Below, piece by piece: positions 44,178 to 55,000 of a DNA stretch of 64,000 nt. Each line of letters begins with the position of its first letter. Position 1 is the stretch's first letter. The translations under genes and the position numbers were made by a program. This DNA is from Oscheius onirici. Its lineage: Eukaryota; Nematoda; Chromadorea; Rhabditida; Rhabditidae. A model generated the notes under the pieces. The model made no database searches. It was not told where the DNA came from and saw nothing but the letters and a program-made list of their open reading frames with translations. The DNA is taken from NCBI GenBank assembly GCA_932521025.1, contig OW051472.1, positions 1,984,001 through 2,048,000 of the forward strand, read 5' to 3'.

Positions 44178-45837
44178 CTATTCGCGACGCTTCGACTTGT
44201 GCTCCGACGTATTGTTGCGCGGCGCCTTGTATGCTGATTCCGAGTCGACTTCCGTATCCTGGTCACAGCTGACCTTCTTCAGCTGACTCTTGCTGGCCTT
44301 CTTGCGATTCAACAGCGTCAGACTCGACTTCTTCTTTGGCACAATCTCCGAGAGACTGTACATCTTCACTCGGTACACCTGAAGAGAGTGGTTGGAGAGA
44401 CAGAGGGACAGAGGGACAGACTGATGAAAAGTGACTTACCTTGTACTGGATGCGGAGGTTGCTGTCGATTCGGATCACAGCTCCATTGTTCTTGTAGTTC
44501 ATGTAGTTCGGTGCGGAGAACAAGGTGATGAGACGACCTCCTGGGTTCATCTTGTAGCCGAAACGGTACATCTTTTCAGTGATCTGGTGGCCTCGGAGCA
44601 CAATGTCAATGTTGTGCTTGCGACAAAACTGCTCCAGTACATCCTGGCCAAAGACGAAACTGATGCCACGGTGGGAGATGTGCCATCCGGGCTGCGTACC
44701 CGGATCCGACCAGACCAAATCACAGCCAATTCCAAAGGGCGGCACGATGCTTGGACGCTCGACGGTGTTGATATCCTCGAGACGGTTGATGAAGGGCGAA
44801 ATGCCGCCATGACAGCAGAAGATGCGGCCTCGCTTGCCGGAGACGATGGCTGCTAGTGGCATCCAGTTGAAGGTGGACAGGAAAGCGCGCCAAATCTTCT
44901 CTCCGAGGACCTGGTCACGGGGACAGCGACGCAAGCATTCTTCGTAGAAACCACTGGAAAATAAGAGAGTTAGCTTGGGAGAGAGACAGTAAGAGAGACT
45001 CAAGAGATCAGGGATATGAAGAAGGAGAGAGACAGAGACAATGAAAGAAGCAGGAAAAAAGCCAGGGTGAAACCGGCTGAGAAGCAGTATGAGGCTAACA
45101 GACGGAAAAAAAGTCGACAGCTACAATAGAAAGAAGAGGCCATTGGGTCATTTCTACCGGAAATCGACGATCTTCTGACGGAGAAACATGCTGGGGTACA
45201 GAGAAACTTCAACAGGTACAGAGAAAGAGACAGTACGAGGAAGCTACTGAACCAAAGATAGAGACAGATGTAGAGATACTGAGACAAGTCAATAGAGACT
45301 GAGAGACAGGGCATGGAAGGTAAAAAAAAGAGACTGACTAGTTCAGGTTCGTGTTGACATCCTCATGGTTCCCACGCAACAGGAACACTTGGAACGGATA
45401 GCGAATCTTCAAGCAGAGTAGCAGCACCATCAGCTCAATTCCCTGGACTCCTCTGTCGACATAGTCTCCAAGGAACAAGTACGTTTCCTTCTGCGGCGAT
45501 CCAATCGTGTGCAGAAGGCGCAGCAGATGGCTGACCTGTCCGTGAAGGTCGGCTACCACGTGAATTGGGAGCAAGGTGCGCTCGAGTTCCAGCAGAGTTT
45601 CCTGATTTGCGAAAGACTCTTCGGCCTTCTGACAGATGTGGAAAAGCTCGTCCGGTAGAATCTCGCAGTCCAGCCACAGTGCCTGCTCCTTCTTGTCCTT
45701 GCACTGGGGGTCGTCGATCACGCGGGACGAGAGAAGGCGGATCTGTAAAAGTACTATTGGTCTTCAGTAGAAAGTAAACCTACCAGCACATCTCCAATCA
45801 CGTCGTCGTGCTCCACGTCTTTCGGGTGAATGTCCAT
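44178..45837 (-). CDS. Divergent PP1-type serine/threonine phosphatase
   Basis: Metal-dependent protein phosphatase of the PPP family. Exons are 45837-45784, 45742-45339, 44953-44440 and 44378-44178; junction phases are 0, 2 and 0. Motifs in order: VVADLHGQ (the usual GDxHG has Ala for the first Gly, while the metal-binding Asp and His remain), FLGDYVDRG, LLRGNHE, FNWMPLAAIV, CCHGGIS, WSDP, HRGISFVFG, and RGHQI with the late metal-binding His. The end of the domain is LITLFSAPNYMNYKNNGA. The metal and catalytic residues are therefore intact. A basic Ser/Lys-rich tail of about 60 residues, absent from canonical PP1, ends HKSKRRE. It resembles the many nematode-restricted PP1-like enzymes. Introns contain purine/pyrimidine GACAGAGG tracts. 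Confidence 0.9.
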
Positions 45838-46496
45838 CGTCTAGTCGAGGCAGCTGTTGTGTCACTAAATGGACTCGATTTTTATTGCTCTTTGTAAATT
45901 AGTTGTTTATAAATATTTCTTTGTGTTTCTTTTAGTTCTGGATGTAATTAGAAAAAGAAAGTTTCAAAATTTGAAAAGAATTCAAAATTTTTGTAAGGTT
46001 CTGGTTTTTAATTGCATGTTAATTGCAGTTTCGAGAGAGGCAAATTTAGTGCTGTTTGGACATCAAACCAGCCGTCCACGACCTCCTTCTCCACTTTTCC
46101 GTTTTGTACTGGCTCTAGCACAGAGACCGACGATTCTGTATGTGATAGATTGTGAGAACTGAGGTCAGTAGGAGAGGGTGGGAGAGTCAGAATAGCGTAG
46201 ACTAGGCAAACCGAGAAAAAAACCGAATCTTGACACATCATGAACATTTTTTCTCTAAACTTAGCAAAAGTTCAGACGTTCAAAACAGAAGTTGGAAAAA
46301 ACTTTCAAGCAAGACCAGCCGACTTCGTCGTCTGACGACGTCGTACCCCCTACAACAGTAATAGAACTTTCCAACTTTCCAAGTTCAAAACCTAATTGTT
46401 GCCTAAATTCTCGACAGGACATAACTTGTTACCCGCGGCTTCAGAGTGCCAAACTGTAGGGGGACTTTGAACCGATACGAATATTCATATTTTCTA
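45838..46496. other. 5' flank of the phosphatase, one weak ORF
   Basis: A minus-strand frame at 46247-46008 starts with a hydrophobic segment (VFFSVCLVYAILTLPPSP) like a signal sequence and runs about 79 residues to a stop. Without splice partners or homology it is only a possible small secreted protein. Confidence 0.3.
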
Positions 46497-46715
46497 GCCA
46501 TCCGGTCCCTCTCTGGTCTTATACAGCTCAAACGGTCCCTTTTAATCCCCTACCGGTTACCCTGACTCTATTTCCTACTCAAAATAATTTAGCAAAAATA
46601 TTTGGCGAGGAGAGGAGTCGAACCCGGGTCGTCTGGGTGGAGATGGCGACTTAACAATACACCAAAATTACGCGGCCACGGACAAACACAGCCACAGACA
46701 CCATTGCGCTTTAAT
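46497..46715 (-). mobile_element. SINE-like element, minus orientation
   Basis: On the minus strand it reads AAAGCGCAATGGTGTCTGTG, then TAAGTCGCC, GACCCGGGTTCGACTCC, CTCGCCAAATATTTTTGCT and GTAACCGGTAGGGGAT. This matches the copy at 38178-38455 over most of its length. Confidence 0.7.
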
Positions 46716-46721
46716 ATTAAA

Positions 46722-47066
46722 GATGGGAATGGGCCGGGCAGGCCAAATTGCGCACGGGAGTGGAAATCTGGGCCCAAGCCCGACCGGCTCCCATGCCTAG
46801 TCGAAGTTCAATCAGCATGTTATGACCGAAGAGAGTCAACATAAACGTCACTCATTCGACTTCTTGTCTTTTGGAAAAAAAAATTCTCCCGCAAAGAGAA
46901 TGAAGTAAAGGTAAAAACTGTATTCATTCCAGCGGAAAACAGGCACAAAACTTTTTCTGAAGAGAACAGGAAGCGTCACAAGAGCCGTCAGCCTTTATGG
47001 GACATAGACAGACGTCAGTGGCTCCAACCCAGGTACAGCCGGGAGAACACTGAAAAAAGTTATTTT
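46722..47066. repeat. Duplicate of the 40.1-40.7 kb block
   Basis: It shares, in the same order and orientation, the right end of MITE B (CTCCCATGCCTAGTCGAAG), GAGTCAACATAAACG, and the whole 126-bp cysteine-rich exon with its acceptor. This is a segmental duplication that carried the peptide exon. Confidence 0.85.
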
Positions 47067-47445
47067 AGCGATAAGAAAAAATAGTTCAAAAAAGATCCAA
47101 TGCTAGCCCATTGCTCCTTTGTCTTGGACAGAGAAAGATTTTGTTCGCTTCAAAAATACAAAGCTTGTTTCACCTGTGACATAAAGACTACTTTTCGCTC
47201 ATGTTGCATTTCGCCCAACGCGGAGAGATAGTATTTTGAATTCGATAGGCTACTAGATGAAAGAGACACTCACCTTTCTGAGCGCGTCGAAGACGCTTTT
47301 AGACGTGGCTGCCTTCTCGTATCCGAGGAGCTGTTACTGATTCGTGCAGATGAGCAGGAGCAGGAATTCTCCAATTCCTCTCCAGTCGAAGCGGTCCTTC
47401 GACAGCAACGATCCGTCTATGGAGGGCGTGTTAGTGTTTCGTCTG
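46924..47445 (-). pseudogene. Second copy of the eight-cysteine peptide, incomplete
   Basis: Exon 47049-46924 encodes 41 residues identical to the copy at 40698-40573 except for two changes, Asp to Gly and a final Asp to Glu; all eight Cys and the stop are kept. No matching signal-peptide exon was found. A segment upstream at about 47436-47276, between a TTCCAG acceptor and a GTGAGTG donor, joins in phase 0. It encodes SKDRFDWRGIGEFLLLLICT and QLLGYEKAATSKSVF but is interrupted by an in-frame TAA after TNQ, and it has no Met. The copy may be a pseudogene, or its real first exon may lie further away. Confidence 0.45.
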
Positions 47446-48025
47446 GAATTTCGAAAAATCAGGAACTGTCTTGTTCGACTTTCATGAACGTTACGGAAAA
47501 TGGTAAAACCTTTTTAGGTGAAAACAATCTCATACGGTCCTTTAGATTCTTGGACCCAAGAGGCATTTCGGCGAATTTCTTTACTCTCGTTGAAAATAAA
47601 AATATTTCAAAGTTTCTTCATAGTCCAGAGTTTTTTTTTGTGAAAATGATTGTGTACGCAGCTCCTACTCAGTTTGCAACTTTCAGGGCGAAAATGTAAA
47701 TTTGTCTTTTTAGCCCAGAGTTTTGATGTTTTTCGATGGACCGTAGTGATAAAAAATTAATTTTCCAAATTCTAGTAATAGTGTCTCTTTTATTTTAAGA
47801 TCCTGTACCTTCTTTCGTGAAACAAAGTTTCGAAAAAAAATGCTTCAACCTCACCACATATGTTCGGTAACGTGGTCTATCATCAATCCGTGGCATATCA
47901 GTGAACATACATTGAGATATTCAAGATAGGATACGAGATACTTCATAATTGAAGTGACACAGTAGTTTGCTCTGAGTTAACACATCAACTTGACCTGTCG
48001 AAATATTATCTTGCAAATAACACGG
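47446..48025. other. Intergenic, nothing recognised
   Basis: AT-rich. One plus-strand frame at 47484-47699 has no support. Confidence 0.35.
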
Positions 48026-48440
48026 TCAAACGTTACTAGTGGCTGCTGTCAAGCGTGTACATGCTATCAGTCGAGTGGCTGAAGCTGCTGCCAGTCTGCT
48101 CAGTATCGCTTCCTGCCTCCTCTCTTCCGTCTTCATTTCACTCTCGTCCTTCTGGCCACTACTGTCTCGTTCATCGCGCTTAGGGACGTCAGGCTCTTCT
48201 CGGGGGAACTCATCCACTGGCAGTTGACAACCTGCCATCACGAAGTGCCGACTTGTCAGCCCTCTTTCGCTTCGACGGTCGTCAGGCTTCTCATGACGAT
48301 CCACGGACTTGTCATCAGAGCGGCCACTGCGACTCTTCTTCTTCGGCTTTACTCTTTTCTTCGTCTGTTCCGGCCATTCGTCATCGCCAGAGAACCTCTC
48401 GGAGGATTTAGAGAGGCTATCGCGTTATTATTTCCGTGCA
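48026..48440 (-). CDS. Possible exon of a charged, RS-like protein
   Basis: A minus-strand open segment of about 130 codons, starting after a possible ATAG acceptor near 48420, is rich in Lys/Arg/Ser/Asp/Glu (KKRVKPKKKSRSGRSDDKS, EKPDDRRSERG, RDERDSSGQKDESEMKTEE) and ends at a stop at 48026. The composition is like nuclear or splicing-related proteins. No start codon, partner exons or domain were identified, so it may be a gene fragment. Confidence 0.3.
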
Positions 48441-49086
48441 CATCACCATTTTTGCGGGTAATTGATTCTGGTCGGTGGAAACAAGTAGAAAAACTCGTTT
48501 TTTAACCGACGACGTCTCCAACTTTCCTCCATTATTTCGCACATGCACTCTGGTAGTGACAGTTGTCGTGACAGGAGCTGCCAGTGGTTCGTCCATTCCT
48601 TACTTCATAACCAACCGATTTCCTCCTCTATTTTTGGATACTGTAACCACTCCCGTCGACGCAATTGCACCATGCAGCCAACCCAGTATTTTGGCTCACA
48701 CGGCGCTGGGCATAAAAACCTTCAAAAATTGAATTTCCGGGACTTTTCCAAGCCAATTTTCTTTGTCTTTTCCTTTTTTTTGTCCCTTTGAATCCTAAAT
48801 ACTGACCTACCTTCTATTTTTACCATTTTTCAGAAGATTCTTACCAATTTCAGGTTGTCTCCACTAGTATAGATAGTGTTTTGAAATTATGTTGAGGAGG
48901 CTGTAAAGGAGTCAGAATAAGGTTAGTTTTGAAATCGAAAAGTCCTAAAAAGAATTTTCGTAGTTATTTTGAACCAACAAAAAGGAAATTGGGAGAATTC
49001 TATTCCGAAACACGCTCTCTTAGGTTGATTGCAAACCGTTAGGTGGACTTTTTCTAAACGTTTCAGAGGCAATTTCCAGTTCAGTG
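48441..49086. other. 5' flank of the GnT-I gene
   Basis: Presumed promoter and 5' untranslated region. An acceptor-like TTTCAG at about 49066-49070 lies shortly before the ATG at 49087. No repeat is recognised. Confidence 0.4.
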
Positions 49087-52000
49087 ATGGCTGTGACCAA
49101 GTTCCAAGTCGGTGCCTTTTTCATCTTCTTGTCCTTCTGGTACGTCATCTTCATCCTTATGAAGAATATTCGAATGTCTCATGGTGAGGTAAGAGTTCTA
49201 TTTTTTTTTCTCAGTTTTCAAGATTGCAATGGGGAAGTAAGAATCTTTTTTTGTTTACTCTATTGAAAAGGGGAAACCTGCAGAAAGACAGGAGCTTGCG
49301 TAAAAACAGTGTATAATAGAGTCATACGAAGCCAATCGAAACAAACTTGCTTCCAACATAATTATATCAGTATAGTGTGAAAAAAAAAATTTCCCAATAT
49401 TTCTTTACAATTGCCCTACAAGATGAAGAGATCATTTGCAGCCATCATCACCCCAATAACATCAAGCGACGAAACAAAAATATCGAATATGGAGAAAAAA
49501 AGATAAACTTTCATACTCGGCGTTGAAAAAAAAGGTGAAAATTAGTGACCTTATTCTTCTGTTTTCTCGTAGCCTCAATCGTTTTTGTATAATGTAAGGA
49601 AACGTATTTGTGAACAAGCAAAATTAGTGCGGAAAGTTCAGAAAAACTACTTTTGCCAAAAATACCAAGTATATCGTATCAGGTAACAAAGATTTGCCGA
49701 ATCAAACATCTACTGCCGCAATTTTCTCATACCCGTCTCTTGAAACAAGAATGCAACTTTCCAGAACTAAAAGTGGTAGTTCCAGATCGATCAAGGAGAA
49801 GAACTCAAACAACTTTCCCAGGAAATTGACGTTTTGAGAAGGCTACTCGATTTCGAGAACAGGGAGCTAGAAGAACTGAAGATGAGAGTCAAGGAGCATG
49901 AGGAAGAGAGACAGGTCAGACTTTTTTTTTAACTTTCTGATCTTAGCTGACGTCAAGTTTTCTATGACAGCGTATCAAGCCAATGTATCAAGTTGCCATA
50001 GAAAGCGAGTTCTATGTGCAGGAGTTGAAACATGGAAAATTTCATAGAGTAGACTTTTTTGAGTTCTTCCCGTCGATATTTCAACGAAAAACGCTTCGAT
50101 TTACGCAATCATTTAGCATATTTGAAGCATTTTTCAGCTACCGTAATGATGTCAACAAGACAGCGCAGTATTCCACGAGCAAGTCTAAAGTACGAAACAA
50201 AAAATGATGTTTATGGCGAAATTTGTAGGAAAAATGCAAAAATTCCAGAAATACTTTGGAAGCCATCCGCTTGGAGAAGACCGATCCTGGAAGGAGCCCA
50301 TTCCTGTACTCGTTTTTGCTTGCAACCGAGCCATGGCTGTTCGCAATCACTTGAAGAAATTGCTCCGTTTTCGAAGGGATAAAGACCGATTTCCTATAAT
50401 TGTGACTCAGGATTGTGACAGTGAAACTGTTCGAGAAGCTGTAGAAGAGTTCGGGGACCAGGTTCAGTACATCAAAGTAGGTTTTCTTCAGATTGTTTTT
50501 AGCAAAAGGGTGAATTTTCTTGAAAAGTCCGAGCTTTGATTGTGAGACGCCGAAAAATGATAGTACTCAAACCATTTGTTGCCAGTTTCTTTGCTCTGAG
50601 CATAAAAAATTGTGTTTCACCAGCTGTCTGATAGTTCCCGCGGGAATAAATTGACGGTGATCCACCGATACTGTGCAGTACCTCGCAATATTACCTCGCA
50701 AAATGAAAACTACCAAAGAAAAAGGGTTTTTCGCATGGGAGAAATAAGAAATTTTCTAGTTCTCTCACAGTTGATTTGATTGTTTCCATGTTTCGTTCTA
50801 AAGCTAAAAGAACTTCCATGTAACTAGAGCTGATAATAGAATCATTAGAATCGTTGCAAAACCATTAAAGAAAAAGATTGTCGTTACACTTTCTGCTTCT
50901 TCGAACAGTTTTTTTGTTTCGCTGCGCAGTTCAAAAGAAAAACTTTGGCGTGTACAAATGATGCGCCTCTGGGAAGGACAATAAAACGTACTAAAATCTC
51001 TGAAGACATCAACGATATCTTGATTTCCCTGTTGAAGCATATGTTTTTCAAGTTTCATAATGGTATGTAGGAGCAAAGAATCCAATGCACAATGACAACT
51101 TTCACAACAATTTTGTTTCAAATACTTCTTTCTGTATATATAGACGACTGTCCAAGTTAGTTTGAATGACAATACGTCTCTGGTTCAGAACTAAAAGTTC
51201 AAATTTTACAACAAAAATAAACGAAATCTAGAACGCGTGTCGAAAAATACATGTTTTTTGTTCCATAAATTAGTCGTATAGACCGATGTGCACGTTGGTC
51301 GCTAGAGTAGTGCTTGGTCCTTTTACCTAAAAAAGTTTTCACCGAAAAGACGTTAGTATTTTAGCACGTGAGCGGAGAAAAGGCCAACATCACAATTCCT
51401 AACAACCACATCATGTACACGGCCTACTACCGGATAGCTCGACACTACAAACTTGCTCTGGAGTACGTCTTCGAGACGAAGGGCTACACCAGTGTCATCA
51501 TAACGGAAGGTATGAGAAGTTTGTTTATTCAGACAGAAATGAACGAGGATCCGAGTTTTAGAGAGGATTGGTTGGTCCACTGGTTTTTTTTGTCACCTGT
51601 GCCGTTACAAAAATATGTTTTAAGAAAATGGAAGGCTCGTTCTTTGACCAACCCTTTTTATGATTCCAGCAGAATAGGAAGATTCAAGAGCCAGTTTCAA
51701 GGCGGATTGAAGACTAAAATGTGATGTGTCAGTCGCTTAAACTCGCAAAATTATGGTTAGAAAACCAGATTTTTTTTTATTTATCTCGCTTCATGCTAAC
51801 TGGTAAAGAGTTTTAGTTCCGGGGAAAAGCTAATCAGCGTTAGTTGGAAAGCAAAAATAGCAAAGAGTTCAGAAAGTAAGAGGATCAGAAATGCAGTTTT
51901 TTTGCGCTTTAAACAAGAATGAAGTAATCGTCACATTCCGGAAACACTTTATTGAAAAAAAACAAGACAAAATTACTGATGCAGCGTCATCCCGTTTTCG

Positions 52001-55000
52001 AATCGCAGTGTTTCAAGCTCTACCTATATTCTCGGAACTGAACTTCGGTTATTCATACGATCCACAGGTGCTCATTGAAATAGGCATTCTGAAATCTGAG
52101 AGTTCTGACTATCCCTCAACACGTGCTAAAATAAGAACCTCTGAAAGTTGTTCACTGAGGTTGATGAAGCAAGAACAAATTCAGACGGCAGGCTGTTCTG
52201 AGCAAAAAAAAAATTCAACCTTTATTCCTATACATAAAACTGATAGTTTTTCCGTTAGACAAAACAGGTATACAGAAAGTTTGGAATGCTTATTGCAAAA
52301 AAGTTTGGAATAAGTTTCAGCATGTGGTCTAAATGAAAACTTGAAAGTAATGCCGTTCCATGGTTCAATTAGGCGACATAATATTATGCAAGTATAGTTG
52401 TGAGCACGGTGGTTGAAATCAAAATAGAATAAAGTCGGTTCAAAAAAAAAAGAACGCAACAGTAACCAAAAATATTACGCTTCGAGAACCACAAACGCCT
52501 GATGTTCAGGGTAACGCGCCAAATCACCGTTGAGAAAATCAAGAAATCGGTTTGAATTGTTGCAGTTTACCCTGAAAATCAAGGGTTTGTGGTTCTCGAA
52601 GCGAAATAGTTGCCTCTTTTTCTGAACAGACTTTAGTTTCAGTCTTTGTTCATATACATGAATCTATCCATTTTCTCGTTTGGAAAAAACATTGATACTT
52701 TTCTTACAGACGACCTCGACATTGCTCCAGACTTCTTCGAATACTTCTCAGCTACCCGGTATCTACTGGACGAAGATCCACTCTTATGGTGTGTTTCAGC
52801 TTGGAATGATAACGGCAAGGTTCGTAGAAATTTCGTTTCTTCGATGTCATTGTTCCTAAACCATGTTCTTTCAAAATTTCGCTGTTTCTTTCTCAAAAAG
52901 CCTCTTCAGGTCGGAAACATCAATCAAACAGCCTATGATCAGCTTTATCGAAGTGACTTTTTCTCGGGACTCGGCTGGATGATGCCTCTGAAGACGTGGA
53001 ATGAGCTGGGACCATTATGGCCGAAAGGCTTCTGGGACGACTGGATGAGGGATCCGGCTAGGAGAAAGGTAATTGAAATTTTGGAAGAAGAATGAACTGA
53101 GTAGAGCTAGAAAGATGTCCAGTTACTGAAATGAAAAATATAGTGAGAAAGGACGTACTGGGAAAACAGTTATTTCTGAAAAAAAGGGTTTCTAAGATAT
53201 AATTTACAGATGTTTTGCTAAAAAGAACCACTGGAAAACCATCAAGTAGAAGCCTCAAAAAAGTCCCCACCTCCGCTGACTCCCAGCTTTATTTTACTTA
53301 TAACACATAGGAAATATTCAAGGGCTTCATTTTTTTCCGAAACACTTCCGAAACAAAAAAAAACAGTAAAACTTTGTTGTGGGCTGCCAGAATATCTGAT
53401 ATACAGTTGAGTCTCGCTATAACGTACACCCGCTATAACGTACACTTTGCGTACAAAGTTTGACCACAGTTCAAAAAACGCTGTTTTTGAACCCGCTATA
53501 ACGTACACTTCGCTATAACGTACACTTTTACCTGCACGAAGGTCGTATTTTGTCTTTTTATAACGTACACCTTTGAAAATTTGACGCTTCCGCCCTAAAA
53601 AATACGAGTTTTTTGCGCGGATTTTTGAACTTATTGAAAAAAAATATCGTTCTTCAAGCCCTTTTATTTCGGTTTCTTTTTTTTTACTTTCCTTTTTCGT
53701 TTGTTTTTTCTACTTTTTTTACAATTTTAGTGCAACATTGTTCAAGTTTCTGGATCAGGGAATTATTCAAACTCCTCTCGTTTCTACTCCTCTCCTCGCC
53801 AATTATTTTTGCTAAATTGTTTTGAGTAGGAAATAGAGTCAGGCTAATCAGTAGGGGGATCAGAAGGGACCGGTTGGTCTGACTGGGGAAGGGATCACAA
53901 GAGATCGGTTGTCTGGGGAAGGGTTAGACAGAAGCCCATTGTTTGAATGAGAATACTAACGGATAGAATGAAACTTGCAAAATGTAAGCAATTGAGTAGT
54001 GCCGACAGGCGGCACTACTCAATTGCGCCCTTTCAGGGCTAAAGTAGAAATTCATGACTTCGCTCTGTCACGGAGTCCTATTCGTGGTTTCCTTTTCATT
54101 CCGCCTTTGTTACCCTCCTCCAGTCACTCTCCCTGACTCTCCAAATAATACCGACACTATATATATTTGAACCCGCTCCCTTCCAATCCGAATTTCAAAA
54201 TGTAGGATCTGAACGGGTCGCCCGGCCCTAGCAACCTCATTCGGGTAGAAATACAAGTTCAAAGTGTGTTTGTCAAGTCATGTCAAATTTTCCAGTCAAT
54301 TAAACTTTGCAAAACATCGAGAAAAAGGTCCGGACACTCGCTTTAAGTGCTTTTCTTTGTTTCTGTTGATTTTAATGAAGTTTATGACTAACAACAGTTG
54401 TTTACATTGAAAACCTCATTATAACGTACACCTGCACCTGCACCAGGGGTGTACGTTATAGCGAGACTCGACTGTAACTGCTCCTCGTATTATTTGTGTT
54501 CAACACTAATTATTTATGGTATGCCTGAAACAGTGCTATACTGATGGCAAGGAGTATTAGGTCGCGTCATCTTTAATATTAATGCGCAATGGTCTGTGGC
54601 TGACTCTGTATATCGAGAGGATTTGGCTTTGCCTTCCATTAGTGCGGAACGGGTTTAGCATAAAATCGTGCATAGCGCGAGTCAACAGCATTTTCAGGTT
54701 TCGGGACCAATTCTATCGGATTCAGCGTAAAAAGTTACCCTTAGAAACATATTTTCAAGAAATTTGGTCGAAGAAAAAAAAAGTTAGCCGAAATGTTCTG
54801 TTTCGAAAACGTCCGCCGTCCGCATGACGGAAAAAGATGAAAATGCACTTTTTGGCCTAAAATCCGTTGTTTTCGTCTATTTCCGTCAATTTTCCACTAA
54901 TTTTAGCGTTCCACCACTTATTTTCGATAACAAATCGATTGAAAACAAGTAAAAATCGAAAAAATGAGTCTAAACACCTAAAATTGCAAAAATGAAATGT

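Larger units (their letters stand above)
53404..54474. mobile_element. pogo/Tigger-like DNA transposon, non-autonomous
   Basis: The ends are CAGTTGAGTCTCGCTATAAC and its inverse GTTATAGCGAGACTCGACTG, each flanked by TA as target duplication. CAGT..A..CTCG.TATAACG ends are typical of Tigger/Jerky-type elements. Sub-terminal GCTATAACGTACAC repeats occur at 53430, 53490 and 53510. No transposase remnant is seen. A SINE 3' fragment (53785-53945) and a CTCGCTTTAA repeat (54240-54345) are nested inside. Confidence 0.85.

Noticed and set aside
44431-44856. 141-codon plus-strand open frame
   Set aside because: Antisense shadow of the phosphatase catalytic exon.
51891-52313. 140-codon plus-strand open frame in a GnT-I intron
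   Set aside because: Its composition looks random, and it is not needed in the fully phased GnT-I model.
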